From: DMER01 sp003451645
GTDB lineage: Bacteria; Pseudomonadota; Alphaproteobacteria; Micropepsales; Micropepsaceae
NCBI GenBank assembly: GCA_031976175.1
Contig: DALYLR010000001.1
Coordinates: 124,001-188,000 of the forward strand
Direction of reading: 5' to 3'
DNA: 64,000 bases
How positions within the stretch are numbered: position 1 is the first letter of the stretch; each line of letters begins with the position of its first letter. Positions 8,983-17,931 of the stretch are shown in pieces. A model generated the notes under the pieces. It was not told where the DNA came from. It saw nothing but the letters and a program-made list of their open reading frames with translations, and searched no databases. The translations under genes were made by a program, and so were the position numbers.

Positions 8983-9495
8983 TCAGACCAATCTTAGGTG
9001 TTCTGGCGCGACCGCGACGCGTGTGTGCCCACCCATCATCTCCATCAAGACCCACACGCGCCGATCTGGCTCGATCGTCTCAACCTCGGCCACGAAATCC
9101 GCAAATGGACCTGCGCTCAGGCGCACCAGATCGCCGGGCTTGAGGCTGTCGGGCGGCAGGAGCTTGCCCGATGCGTCACAGCGCAGCATGAGCTGACTGA
9201 CAATTGGACGAGGCACCGGCGTGGGGGTGTTGCCAAAACTGACGAGCCGGGTGATCCCATTGGTCGCATTGATTGCCCGCCAGTGACCGGCGCCTGGGTT
9301 GAACGCGACGAAGATGTATCCTGGGAACAAGGGACGAAGGGCGGAGACGAACTTGCCCCGCACGCGCTTGGTTCCCTCCTCAACGGGCAAGAAGGTGCGG
9401 AACCCTTGCTGGATGAGCCCGCGCTCGGCAATCTGTGCGCTGTTGGGCTTTAGCTGGGCCAGGAACCAATCAATCCCGATGTCGTAAGCCGTCAT
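8983..9495 (-). CDS. NusG-family specialised elongation factor (RfaH-like)
   Basis: A 170-residue NusG paralogue that would ride on RNA polymerase to keep long operons transcribed. The N-terminal NGN domain shows DWFLAQLKPNSAQIAERGL and the segment LRPLFPGYIFVAF. The C-terminal KOW domain reads LKPGDLVRLSAGPFADFVA from about residue 112. The ATG at 9495 is preferred because the NGN domain starts there; the frame stays open back to 9522. It is divergent from, and next to, the MarR-type regulator that heads the capsule operon, which is the usual place for a locus-specific NusG. An ops-like motif lies in that operon's leader (9978-9990). It is not the housekeeping NusG, which normally sits beside secE and rplK. 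Confidence 0.85.
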   Translation of the reverse strand: MTAYDIGIDWFLAQLKPNSAQIAERGLIQQGFRTFLPVEEGTKRVRGKFVSALRPLFPGYIFVAFNPGAGHWRAINATNGITRLVSFGNTPTPVPRPIVSQLMLRCDASGKLLPPDSLKPGDLVRLSAGPFADFVAEVETIEPDRRVWVLMEMMGGHTRVAVAPEHLRLV

Positions 9496-9901
9496 GCTTG
9501 TTCTCCGCTCAGAGCCGAGCATCCGTGCCGGTTACGGGAAGTCGATGGGCGGCCAGCTGCTCTGCCGCGACGAGCGCCCGCCACTAACCCTTTTCTGCGA
9601 CCGGTTGCAAGTTCGAAACACGCTCATATTGAGAACCCCGACTTTATCCGGCTTAACGCGCAAGGCGGCCCCGTCCGCTTCCGACCTGCATGGCGCCAGG
9701 TTCGTAAAAGGTCACTCCGCACTCACTCAGGCCGAAGAGACCTCTGGAAAAGCGCCAGGTGTTGCGCTAGCGGTTTGAACGTCGATCAGGCCATGGCGCG
9801 ATGCCGTCTCCTTGGTGTTCTTTTCGAGCGAAAGCCGTCTGGCGGAGACTAATCAAGCGGTCGAGAAAAAAATGTTTTCGCGCCTGCAGCATTATGCTAG
9901 T

Positions 9902-9915
9902 GCTCAATCTTGAGC
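9902..9915. promoter_or_regulatory. Perfect inverted repeat, possible operator
   Basis: GCTCAA-TC-TTGAGC is a perfect 6-base inverted repeat with a two-base spacer, placed just after a TATGCT hexamer and 85 bases before the MarR-type start codon. The position suits autoregulation by that winged-helix protein. Seen directly; the function is inferred. Confidence 0.4.
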
Positions 9916-9952
9916 GATGTGGCTGCTGTTTTGGACCCTAGTGCATTCAACC

Positions 9953-9990
9953 CGAGGTGCCCTGCAGGCAACCCTCGTGCGGTAGCCTGC
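9953..9990 (+). promoter_or_regulatory. Leader hairpin followed by ops-like element
   Basis: Bases 9953-9961 pair with 9967-9977 (arms CGAGGTGCC and GGCA..CCTCG, five-base loop, small bulge). The next bases, 9978-9990, read TGCGGTAGCCTGC. The RfaH recruitment element ops of enterobacteria has the core GGCGGTAGCGTG, so 10 of 12 positions agree. It lies 10 bases before the ATG of the first capsule-operon gene, opposite an RfaH-like gene. The core GCGGTAG recurs elsewhere in the window about as often as chance predicts, so position is the main argument. Confidence 0.4.
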
Positions 9991-9999
9991 GTAAACACG

Positions 10000-10374
10000 A
10001 TGGCCGGGCAGCGAAGCAAACTCCAAGAAGACATCCACTTCCGCGTGTTGCGCCATATCCAGGACAATCCTGAGATATCCCAGCGCGAGCTGGCGCGTGC
10101 CGTCGGCATCAGCGTCGGAGGCGCGCATTACGTGATCAACGCGTTGCTGGCCAAGGGCCTGATTAAGCTCGGCAATTTCACGGTGGCGGAAAACAAACGG
10201 CGCTATGCCTATGTGCTCACGCCCAAGGGCATCGCCCAAAAAGCGCATGCCACGCGGCGCTTCATTGTGCGAAAGATGGCCGAATATGAAGCGTTGCGGG
10301 CGGAAATCGAAGACGTGAAGGCCAAGCTGTCAGATCAGGAACTTAAAGATTTGCGGGCGGAGCTGAAAGGCTAA
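10000..10374 (+). CDS. EPS-associated MarR-type winged-helix regulator
   Basis: A 124-residue winged-helix protein from the ATG at 10000. The helix-turn-helix is FRVLRHIQDNPEISQRELA followed by GGAHYVINALLAKGLI; the wing is TVAENKRRYAYVLTPKG. A C-terminal amphipathic helix (EYEALRAEIEDVKAKL) probably dimerises. This matches the small MarR-like regulators found at the head of exopolysaccharide loci. A TTG at 9910 would add 30 residues of unrelated composition across the hairpin and ops-like motif, so it is rejected. The gene is followed after 3 bases by wecB, so it leads the capsule operon and probably controls it. The DNA target is unknown. Confidence 0.82.
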   Translation: MAGQRSKLQEDIHFRVLRHIQDNPEISQRELARAVGISVGGAHYVINALLAKGLIKLGNFTVAENKRRYAYVLTPKGIAQKAHATRRFIVRKMAEYEALRAEIEDVKAKLSDQELKDLRAELKG

Positions 10375-10377
10375 ACG

Positions 10378-11514
10378 ATGGTGAAAGTCTTGTCGGTTTT
10401 TGGCACCCGGCCTGAGGCGATCAAAATGGCGCCGGTCGTAAAGACACTTGCGCAGTCGCCGCAAATCACGGCGCGCGTGGCTGTCACGGCTCAGCACCGC
10501 GAGATGCTTGATCAGGTGTTGCAGCTGTTCGAGATCAAACCGGATTACGACCTCGACCTTATGAAGCCCGGTCAAGGGTTGGCAGAGATCACCAGCGGCG
10601 TCTTGATCGGCCTAAAGCCGGTTTTGGAGGATTTTGCGCCCGATCTCGTGCTCGTGCATGGCGATACTACGACCACGCTCGCCACCTCGCTAGCGGCCTA
10701 TTACCATCGCACCGCGGTGGGCCATGTCGAAGCGGGTTTGCGCACCTGGAACATCTATTCGCCGTGGCCAGAAGAGATCAATCGGCGGGTGGCGGGCACC
10801 GTTGCCCGGCTTCACTTTGCGCCAACGGATCAGTCGCGGCAGAACCTGCTGCGCGAAGCTGTGCCAGATGGGCACATAATCGTAACCGGAAACACGGTGA
10901 TCGATGCGCTGCTGGACGTCGTCGCGCGGCTCGAACGCGACAGTGAGCTCAGCACGTCACTTGACCGGCGTCTCGGCATAGACCGGTCGCGGCGATTGAT
11001 CTTGGTCACCGGCCATCGCCGCGAAAGCTTCGGCGGCGGGTTTGAGCGCATTTGCGATGCCCTCGCGCGGCTCGCGCGGCGGGATGATGTTCACATCATC
11101 TATCCAGTGCATCTCAATCCTAATGTCATGGGCCCGGTCACCGAGCGCCTCGGGGCCACTGGCAATATCTCGCTCATCCCGCCTCAGGAGTACCTCCCCT
11201 TCGTGCATCTGATGCGGCGGGCCGAGATCATCCTGACCGATTCCGGCGGGGTCCAGGAGGAGGCTCCCTCGCTCGGCAAGCCTGTTCTGGTGATGCGCGA
11301 CACGACAGAACTTCCAGAAGCGGTTGCCGCCGGTACCGTGAAACTCGTCGGCACCGACAGTGATCTGATCGTGCGGGAGATCAATCGCTTGCTCGATGAC
11401 AGGGCTGCCTATGACGCCATGGCGAGGGCGCATAATCCGTATGGTGACGGCCTTGCCGCCAGCCGGATCCGCGATGCTATCCTCGCCTATGCGCAAACCA
11501 TTTCCGGGAGATGA
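10378..11514 (+). CDS. wecB: UDP-N-acetylglucosamine 2-epimerase (non-hydrolysing)
   Basis: A 378-residue epimerase that interconverts UDP-GlcNAc and UDP-ManNAc, the first step toward ManNAcA-type sugars. Family landmarks are VFGTRPEAIKMAPV at the N-terminus, HVEAGLRT near residue 120, TGHRRESFGGG near residue 214 and the UDP-binding segment LTDSGGVQEEAP near residue 285. Length is standard. It overlaps the dehydrogenase gene by 4 bases (ATGA), so they are translationally coupled. A relative acting on 2,3-diacetamido sugars (WbpI type) is an alternative that sequence reading alone cannot exclude. Confidence 0.92.
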   Translation: MVKVLSVFGTRPEAIKMAPVVKTLAQSPQITARVAVTAQHREMLDQVLQLFEIKPDYDLDLMKPGQGLAEITSGVLIGLKPVLEDFAPDLVLVHGDTTTTLATSLAAYYHRTAVGHVEAGLRTWNIYSPWPEEINRRVAGTVARLHFAPTDQSRQNLLREAVPDGHIIVTGNTVIDALLDVVARLERDSELSTSLDRRLGIDRSRRLILVTGHRRESFGGGFERICDALARLARRDDVHIIYPVHLNPNVMGPVTERLGATGNISLIPPQEYLPFVHLMRRAEIILTDSGGVQEEAPSLGKPVLVMRDTTELPEAVAAGTVKLVGTDSDLIVREINRLLDDRAAYDAMARAHNPYGDGLAASRIRDAILAYAQTISGR

Positions 11515-12812
11515 CAATGCTCGACAAACCATTCAAGCGCATTTCTGTCATCGGCCTTGGCTATATTGGTCTTCCTACGGCCGCGATGTTTGCCTCGCGC
11601 AAGATCGAGGTGGTTGGGGTCGACGTGAATGCGCGCGCCGTTGATACGATCAACCGCGGCGAAATCCATATCGTCGAGCCTGATCTCGACATGGTCGTTC
11701 ATGCGGCGGTGAAGGAAGGGTATCTGCGCGCCGCGCTTGAGCCGGAGCCGGCCGAGGCGTTCCTGATCGCCGTCCCAACGCCCTTCAAGGGCGAGAACCA
11801 CGAGCCTGACCTCAGCTATATCAAGGCGGCGTCGCGGTCGATTGCGCCAGTCCTGCGCCCTGGCAATTTGGTGATCCTGGAATCCACCTCGCCCGTCGGG
11901 GCGACGGAAGCCATGGCCGCCTGGCTCGCGGAAGCCCGGCCGGACCTTACTTTCCCGCACATTTCGGGTGAGGCATCCGACATCCGCATCGCTCACTGTC
12001 CGGAGCGTGTCTTGCCAGGCAAGGTGATGCAGGAACTGATCACCAATGACCGGGTGATCGGGGGCATGACACCGCGGTGTTCGGCCCTTGCCGCCCGCCT
12101 CTATGAGACCTTTGTAACGGGCAAATGCATCGTGGCCTCCGGGCCGCGGGTTGCCGAGATGTGCAAGCTGACCGAAAACAGCTTTCGGGATGTGAACATC
12201 GCCTTTGCCAATGAGCTTTCGCTGATTTGCGACGAACTTGGCATGGATGTCTGGGAGTTGATCCGCTTGGCCAACCGGCATCCGCGGGTCAATATCCTGC
12301 AGCCGGGCCCGGGCGTCGGGGGGCATTGTATCGCGGTGGACCCTTGGTTCATCGTGTCCTCGGCCCCCGAAACCGCGCGGCTGATCCGCACAGCGCGGGA
12401 GGTCAACGACTCCAAACCGGAATGGGTGCTCAGCAAAGTGCGCGAGGCGGTGGGGGCCCATCTGATGGAGCACCCTGGCCAGTCTGCCAAGGATGTGACG
12501 ATTGCGGTCTATGGACTGACTTTCAAACCCGACATTGACGACCTGCGCGAAAGCCCCGCGCTGGAGATTGCCATCAAGATCCTGGATAGCCACGCAGGAC
12601 CTGTCATCATCGTTGAGCCCATGGTTGATCATTGCCCTCCTGAACTCAAAAGGGCCCGATTCATGAAGGATGCTGTGGATGTCGTTTCCGACATTGGCGT
12701 GCTATTAGTAGATCATGCCTCATTCAGGCGCAGGCGGCCTGCCGCCAAAATCACCGTTGACACACGGGGACTGTGGTCGTTGGACGAGCCTACTAAGCCC
12801 TCGGTTCGGTGA
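11511..12812 (+). CDS. wecC: UDP-N-acetyl-D-mannosamine dehydrogenase
   Basis: A 433-residue NAD-dependent nucleotide-sugar 6-dehydrogenase that would oxidise UDP-ManNAc to UDP-ManNAcA. The Rossmann motif is VIGLGYIGLPTAAMFA at residues 10-25. The catalytic Cys is in PGPGVGGHCIAVDPWF near residue 268, and the C-terminal domain has YGLTFKPDIDDLRESPA. Starts at 11511 or 11517 are both ATG; 11511 gives the 4-base overlap with wecB. Together with wecB it provides a uronic acid for the capsule. The next gene also overlaps by 4 bases. Confidence 0.92.
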   Translation: MTMLDKPFKRISVIGLGYIGLPTAAMFASRKIEVVGVDVNARAVDTINRGEIHIVEPDLDMVVHAAVKEGYLRAALEPEPAEAFLIAVPTPFKGENHEPDLSYIKAASRSIAPVLRPGNLVILESTSPVGATEAMAAWLAEARPDLTFPHISGEASDIRIAHCPERVLPGKVMQELITNDRVIGGMTPRCSALAARLYETFVTGKCIVASGPRVAEMCKLTENSFRDVNIAFANELSLICDELGMDVWELIRLANRHPRVNILQPGPGVGGHCIAVDPWFIVSSAPETARLIRTAREVNDSKPEWVLSKVREAVGAHLMEHPGQSAKDVTIAVYGLTFKPDIDDLRESPALEIAIKILDSHAGPVIIVEPMVDHCPPELKRARFMKDAVDVVSDIGVLLVDHASFRRRRPAAKITVDTRGLWSLDEPTKPSVR

Positions 12813-12832
12813 CCGGCAATGTTCCAACCTAT

Positions 12833-13843
12833 ATGGCAATGAAACGCGTCTTCATAACCGGTACGGCGGGCTTCATCGGCTTCCATTTCGCTCGGCTGCT
12901 CTTGGCCGAGGGTGCACAAGTGGCTGGCTATGATGGGATGACGGACTACTATGATGTCCAACTAAAACAGCGGCGACATGCGGTGCTGCACCAAAATCCG
13001 GGTTTCACTGCGACGGAAGCAATGCTCGAAGACCTCGAATCTTTGCGGCGCGCGGTGTCTGCCTTCGCCCCTGATATCATTGTTCATCTCGCGGGTCAGG
13101 CCGGGGTACGGTATTCAATTGATAACCCGCGCGCCTATATCGATTCAAATGTCGTCGGTACGCTCAATGTCATGGAAGTCGCGCGCGAAGCCGGTGTGGG
13201 GCATCTGCTCATGGCCTCAACCAGCTCCGTCTATGGCGCGAACGAAGTTATGCCCTTCGACGAGCGCCAAAAGGCGGACAGTCAACTAACGATCTATGCT
13301 GCGACAAAGAAAGCCAACGAGTCTATGGGACATGCTTGGGCACATGTCCACGGACTGCCGGTCACGATGTTCCGCTTTTTCACAGTCTACGGCCCGTGGG
13401 GACGGCCTGATATGGCCTTGTTCAAGTTCACCCGCGGCATACTTCAGGGCGAACCCATCGATATCTATAACCATGGCCAAATGTGGCGTGATTTTACGTA
13501 TGTGGACGATTTAGTTCGCGGTATCCGTCTGTTGATGGATGCGGTCCCTGGTGGTCCTGAGACTGCTGTGGCCGATGACAGCTTGAGCCCTGCTGCGCCT
13601 TTTCGGATTGTGAATATCGGAAACTCTGAAAAAGTGCGCCTCCTTGATTTCATCGAGGCCATCGAGGCCGAAACTGGCATTGCCGCGATCCGCAATTATC
13701 TGGATATGCAAACGGGCGATGTCCCTGCAACTTGGGCGGACTGCAGCCTCTTGAATCGCTTGACCGGTTATCGTCCCCAGACGCCCTTTCGCGAAGGCGT
13801 CGCCCGCTTTGTTGCCTGGTACCGGGACTATCATTCGTGCTAG
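12833..13843 (+). CDS. NAD-dependent nucleotide-sugar epimerase (UDP-glucuronate 4-epimerase-like)
   Basis: An extended short-chain dehydrogenase/reductase of about 336 residues. The NAD-binding motif is VFITGTAGFIGFHFARLL at the N-terminus. The catalytic triad is visible as the Ser of STSSVYG and YAATKKA (YxxxK). Segments FFTVYGPWGRPDMALFKF and DFTYVDDLVRGI are typical of UDP-glucuronate 4-epimerases, which make UDP-galacturonate. A GTG at 12809 would overlap wecC by 4 bases; the ATGs at 12833 and 12839 give the normal N-terminus, and 12833 is chosen. Third gene of the sugar-supply set. Confidence 0.85.
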   Translation: MAMKRVFITGTAGFIGFHFARLLLAEGAQVAGYDGMTDYYDVQLKQRRHAVLHQNPGFTATEAMLEDLESLRRAVSAFAPDIIVHLAGQAGVRYSIDNPRAYIDSNVVGTLNVMEVAREAGVGHLLMASTSSVYGANEVMPFDERQKADSQLTIYAATKKANESMGHAWAHVHGLPVTMFRFFTVYGPWGRPDMALFKFTRGILQGEPIDIYNHGQMWRDFTYVDDLVRGIRLLMDAVPGGPETAVADDSLSPAAPFRIVNIGNSEKVRLLDFIEAIEAETGIAAIRNYLDMQTGDVPATWADCSLLNRLTGYRPQTPFREGVARFVAWYRDYHSC

Positions 13844-14085
13844 GCTTGGACCATTGCGAGCATAATCGTAACGAAAGCAACCCTTGCCGACGGGCACCGG
13901 CCACATTCAGGATGCGGAATTGGACGCCAAGCTCGCCGCTGCCCACTACCGGCGGGAGGTTGTTATGGGCGGCTTAGCGCAGTGTATTGAGAGCGAGAGC
14001 TGGTGTGTCCCAGGGCCACAATCACCGCTGGCAAAGCTTATTTGTTATGGCGCGTTTGGCATACTATTGAGGGGGCGGTAGACGC

Positions 14086-15477
14086 ATGACAATGCCGAAA
14101 GCCATAGTGACGCTTTTTTTCTCTGGCTTGCTACTCCTCAGCTTGTTTTTATGGGGTGCAGGAGCAAGCCAAGAAGCAGTCACTTATATTGAAATCTGGG
14201 TCATTGTCGCCGTTAGTTTGATCGTACACCTTGCCGCTAATATTCAACGAAATTGGATGAGAATTGACACGGTATTCTTGGTGTCTTATTTTGTAGTGTT
14301 TTTTCAGTGGCCGATTATGCATTTATATTTCGAACTCTTTCCTTTGCATGGATTCCAGGCGGTGGCGCTTGAACACATTCAAGATATTATCGCCATATCC
14401 GGCATCGGCCTCATTGCATGGCTCATTGGGTACAATCTTCCGAGCATGAAGGCGCTCAAATTGAAATATGAAACGGTCCAAAATGCCGCCGCCGTTCCAT
14501 TCGTGTTCCTAATTCTTTTGATTGTCTTTCTCATCGCTGCCGGACCAAGCTTTCTGTCACGCGAAATTTATACAACTGCGGCGACATCAATCACCAATAC
14601 TGTCGAAGGGACGGCAGCCTATCTTCTTGATTTACTCGAGATTACGGCCAGGCTTTCTCTGGCCGTGGTATTGTACATTTGGGCCACGAAGGCAAAGGCG
14701 CCCTCTCTGGTTCTTGGAGCGGTGTCTGCTCAGCCATGGATGCATATTGCGGTTTTGTTCGCGTTCTGTCTCTTGTTCCTTGCCGCAGGGGAACGGGGCC
14801 AAGTCATCATGATCCTGGCTGGTCTGGCGATCGGTTATGGTTCATCGACGCGGCCCATCGGATTCGGGTTGTTCGCCTTGGCACTCATTGGAGGCTTTGC
14901 GTTTTTTTCGTTGGTTGGCATTCTTCGTGCATCGCTGGATGGTGGCGCGCAATTCGGGGCGACGTTCGGCTATTGGGAGCTATCCACCAATCTTGCACAA
15001 AGCTTTGTCACCTTGGGGTATGCGGTTGAGATTACGCAGTCGAGCGTGCCTCTTATACCAGGGCAAGTCTTTTTCTCGCAGATTTTTGGTATCATACCGT
15101 TCGGCCAAAGTTTCATGATACCTCTTCTTGGGTTTCGCGCAACCGAGGTCAACTCTGCTCTCTTGATCACGCATTATGTGTTCGGCCCAACCCCACACAG
15201 CGGGTTGGGAACAAGTATTGTTGCAGATCTGTATCTTGCTTTCGGTCTTGGCGGCGTCTGTGTAGGTATGGTTGTTTTTGGTCAGGTATGCCAAGTGATG
15301 CAGCGGTGGCTTTCTGGCGACCACGGCTTTATGCGGTTCTACACCGCCGTCATTTTTGCTGGCTTGGCAGTTTATATTGTCCGAGCTTCTTTCTTGTACC
15401 CGCTGAAGCCCGTCTTATGGGGTCTTCTGTTCGGGGCCCTCTTTCTTGCGCTGGGCAGCAGACGATCACGGTCTTGA
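14086..15477 (+). CDS. wzy: Oligosaccharide repeat-unit polymerase (Wzy-like)
   Basis: A 463-residue integral membrane protein with about a dozen hydrophobic segments and a large periplasmic loop before the C-terminus (near residues 300-390). This topology fits Wzy, which joins lipid-linked repeat units in the periplasm. Its neighbours (flippase, glycosyltransferases) support the call; sequence conservation in this family is poor. Base composition is clearly more A+T-rich than in flanking genes, suggesting separate transfer. The stop TGA overlaps a TTG that probably starts the next gene. GGCGGTAG, the 8-base ops core, lies 4 bases before its ATG, but that core is not rare in this window. Confidence 0.68.
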   Translation: MTMPKAIVTLFFSGLLLLSLFLWGAGASQEAVTYIEIWVIVAVSLIVHLAANIQRNWMRIDTVFLVSYFVVFFQWPIMHLYFELFPLHGFQAVALEHIQDIIAISGIGLIAWLIGYNLPSMKALKLKYETVQNAAAVPFVFLILLIVFLIAAGPSFLSREIYTTAATSITNTVEGTAAYLLDLLEITARLSLAVVLYIWATKAKAPSLVLGAVSAQPWMHIAVLFAFCLLFLAAGERGQVIMILAGLAIGYGSSTRPIGFGLFALALIGGFAFFSLVGILRASLDGGAQFGATFGYWELSTNLAQSFVTLGYAVEITQSSVPLIPGQVFFSQIFGIIPFGQSFMIPLLGFRATEVNSALLITHYVFGPTPHSGLGTSIVADLYLAFGLGGVCVGMVVFGQVCQVMQRWLSGDHGFMRFYTAVIFAGLAVYIVRASFLYPLKPVLWGLLFGALFLALGSRRSRS

Positions 15478-16592
15478 GGCCACTCATTAAAGCGCATAGA
15501 ACTCAAGTGTTGGACCCTGTTGCGATCTTCATTCCAACCCTGACTGCGGGTGGTGCAGAAAGGGTTGCCTCTATATTGGCCAATCAGTGGTGCCAGTCGC
15601 ATCAGGTGAAGCTGATCACCTATTTCAACGAGGCGCACTTTTACACGCTCGACCCCCGTGTCGAGGTCCTCTCTCTCGGCTACGTGCCAAACCGCAGACA
15701 ACCGGGCCGAACGGTCGACGTTGCTCTCGCACTCGCCGCCTTCCGTCGTAAGGTGCTCAAAATCAGGCCCCGTTTTGTCTTGTCGTTTATGAACAAGTAT
15801 AATGCTTTCGCGTTGGCATCGCTGTGGGGGTCGGGCACGCCGGTAATCGTGTCAGAGCGCGATAGTCCGACAGAGGTTCTTCCCCGTTTGCGCGTGCTTG
15901 CCCGAGACTCGCTTTATCCAGGCGCTGCCGGCGCGATCTTTCAAACCGCCGCCGCACAAGCCTTTCATCTCGGGCGGAGCCGCATCGCCCGGTCGACTAT
16001 TATTCCCAATCCCATTACGCGCATTATTGAGCCCTCAGAACGGACGCCTGAGAAGATAGTCTTGAGCGTAGGCCGGCTGGTTGGAAAGAAGGCGGTGGAT
16101 CACCTGATACGCGCTTTTGGAGCCATGCAAACGCCAGGCTGGCGCCTAATGATTTGTGGAGATGGGCCCATGCGGGCGACCCTGGACGCTCAGGTCAGCT
16201 CACTTGGCCTTTCAAGCCGCGTCGATTTCATTGGCGCCGTTAGCGATCTGCGGCCCTTTTATAAGCGAGCGGGCATGTTTGCCTTTTCCTCGCTCTATGA
16301 AGGTTTCCCGAACGCGCTGGCAGAAGCCATGGTTTCCGGACTTCCTTGCGTGTCTTACGACTGCCCGACTGGCCCCTCTGAGCTCATTCAGGATCGGGTC
16401 AATGGACGCCTGGTGCCAGTAGGCGACTGGATTTCCCTGGCAGCCGCCATGGACGAAGTGGCCGCCGAACAAGTCACAGCCGATCGTTATGGCGAAGCTT
16501 CGGCCACGCTTGCTCGCGCTCTCGATCCGCAGACGATTGCGGATCGCTTTCTTGAGTTCTGCGACCAGTCCGCACAGAAAGCGCGACAATGA
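15474..16592 (+). CDS. Glycosyltransferase family 4 (GT-B)
   Basis: About 372 residues of a GT4 retaining glycosyltransferase. The acceptor domain begins with VAIFIPTLTAGGAERVASIL. The donor domain shows SVGRLVGKKAVDHLI near residue 200 and the EX7E-type motif YEGFPNALAEAMVSGLP near residue 285. The frame is open back to 15288 inside wzy, but the conserved part starts after 15474. The TTG at 15474 overlaps the wzy stop in a TTGA, and a GTG at 15507 is the alternative. The gene overlaps the flippase gene by 4 bases. It would add one sugar of the capsule repeat. Confidence 0.88.
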   Translation: MRPLIKAHRTQVLDPVAIFIPTLTAGGAERVASILANQWCQSHQVKLITYFNEAHFYTLDPRVEVLSLGYVPNRRQPGRTVDVALALAAFRRKVLKIRPRFVLSFMNKYNAFALASLWGSGTPVIVSERDSPTEVLPRLRVLARDSLYPGAAGAIFQTAAAQAFHLGRSRIARSTIIPNPITRIIEPSERTPEKIVLSVGRLVGKKAVDHLIRAFGAMQTPGWRLMICGDGPMRATLDAQVSSLGLSSRVDFIGAVSDLRPFYKRAGMFAFSSLYEGFPNALAEAMVSGLPCVSYDCPTGPSELIQDRVNGRLVPVGDWISLAAAMDEVAAEQVTADRYGEASATLARALDPQTIADRFLEFCDQSAQKARQ

Positions 16593-17839
16593 ATGGTCTT
16601 ATCACCCGCGCGGTGTTGAAGAATATGACGGCCCTTTATCTTTTTCAGGGCCTAAATTACCTGCTCCCTCTCATCATCATCCCGTATCTTGTGCGAGTGC
16701 TAGGTCTAGAAGTTTTTGGCATACTCATGTTCGTCACTGCGTTCATCATCATTGGGCGTGTGTGGGTCGCATTTGGCTTTGATCTGACGGCAACGCGGCT
16801 GGTCGCACTGTACGGGCGTGAAAGACACGCAGAATTGTCCCGATTGCTTGCGGATGTGGTTGCGGTTCGCCTTGTTCTTTTGTTCGTCTTTGCTGTAGTT
16901 TGCGTGTCTTTATTCGCCGTCATCCCTCAGTTCCGGGAGCACATGCCGTTGTTGCTCTTTGGGCTTCTGATCTTGGCCGGCGAGGCACTGTTGCCCGTCT
17001 GGCTCTTCCAGGGACTTGAGAGGATGCCACCGATTGTCTGGATCCGGGCCGGAGCGCGGGTCGGCAACCTCGCACTTGTGGTTGCATTCGTACATGGCCC
17101 TGAGGATGTCTGGCTCGTACCAGCGTTTGAGGCCTTGACGATCGTGTGTGGCAGCGCCGTCGCCCTCGCCTATGCGGCGCGGTCGTTCAAGCTTTGGGCA
17201 GTGCGGCCCTCGTCGGACAGAATGCTCCAGTTGTCTCAAAAAGGAACCGCGGTCTTTGTGGCCAATCTGTCGGTCCAGCTGTACACAACGCTGAATATGA
17301 TTGTCCTTGGGCTGATCATTGGACCAGTCGCGGTTGGAGCCTATGCCATCGCAGAGAAAATATACTCCGCAATCAGAAGCCTCCTGAGTCCTTTTGTGCA
17401 AGCCACTTTCCCAGGCCTGTCGCGCAGCTTTGATTTGGACCGCACATCCTTTGAAGCGCAGTACAAAACGATCCTTTATTATCTCGCTTGGATCCTTATC
17501 GCGGTCGGCATCGCGCTGGCACTGTTGTCAGATTTGTTTGTGATGATTGTCGCTGGGGCGCGGGATCAGGCTGCGTGGGCGACACTCGTTGTATTTGCGT
17601 GCACGATGCCGTTTGCTCTCGGTAGCTTCTTGTCACCCATGCTCGTGTCGCGAGGCCTTGATCGCGAACTGATGCGGATCACAATCATTGGAGGCGTTTT
17701 GGGGATGGTCACGTGCCCACCTCTGGCGTATTTCTTTGACGCTCCTGGGGCGGCGGCGGCAGTACTAATCGTACAGATTTACAACTCGATTGCCTTATTT
17801 GTTGCAAACAAGCAGTCTCTGGTGTCACTAAAAACCTAA
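16589..17839 (+). CDS. wzx: Polysaccharide flippase (Wzx-like, MOP superfamily)
   Basis: A 416-residue inner-membrane protein with about twelve hydrophobic segments. The start region LKNMTALYLFQGLNYLLPLIIIPYLVRVLG is typical of Wzx flippases, as are the segment VWVAFGFDLTATR and the loop around SPFVQATFPGLSR. Wzx moves undecaprenyl-linked repeat units across the membrane to Wzy. The ATG is inside a 4-base overlap with the preceding glycosyltransferase gene. Having wzx and wzy in one operon shows that this locus uses the Wzx/Wzy route. Confidence 0.82.
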   Translation: MNGLITRAVLKNMTALYLFQGLNYLLPLIIIPYLVRVLGLEVFGILMFVTAFIIIGRVWVAFGFDLTATRLVALYGRERHAELSRLLADVVAVRLVLLFVFAVVCVSLFAVIPQFREHMPLLLFGLLILAGEALLPVWLFQGLERMPPIVWIRAGARVGNLALVVAFVHGPEDVWLVPAFEALTIVCGSAVALAYAARSFKLWAVRPSSDRMLQLSQKGTAVFVANLSVQLYTTLNMIVLGLIIGPVAVGAYAIAEKIYSAIRSLLSPFVQATFPGLSRSFDLDRTSFEAQYKTILYYLAWILIAVGIALALLSDLFVMIVAGARDQAAWATLVVFACTMPFALGSFLSPMLVSRGLDRELMRITIIGGVLGMVTCPPLAYFFDAPGAAAAVLIVQIYNSIALFVANKQSLVSLKT

Positions 17840-17931
17840 GCTACGCCTTCATCCAAAAGCCCCATCGAGCACTGGTTGTCATACGTATAGTGCTCTAAAC
17901 AAAACGCCTAGGAGTCACGCAGATCATAGAT

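Larger units (their letters stand above)
9496..9999. other. Divergent intergenic region at the head of the capsule locus
   Basis: About 500 bases without a convincing gene between the NusG paralogue and the MarR-type regulator. It must hold promoters for both directions. I see a short A-run (9866-9872), a TATGCT hexamer (9893-9898) that could be a -10, a perfect palindrome (9902-9915), a hairpin (9953-9977) and an ops-like motif (9978-9990). No convincing -35 hexamer fits the TATGCT. A 9-base match to the 3' end of the tRNA-Ser gene lies at 9840-9848. Confidence 0.5.

Noticed and set aside
14074..14081. GGCGGTAG (ops core) just before the wzy start, and again at 31143-31150 before rplU
   Set aside because: The core heptamer appears about seven times on the plus strand, near the number expected by chance, including inside coding regions; these copies lack the downstream C-x-TG match and a hairpin.
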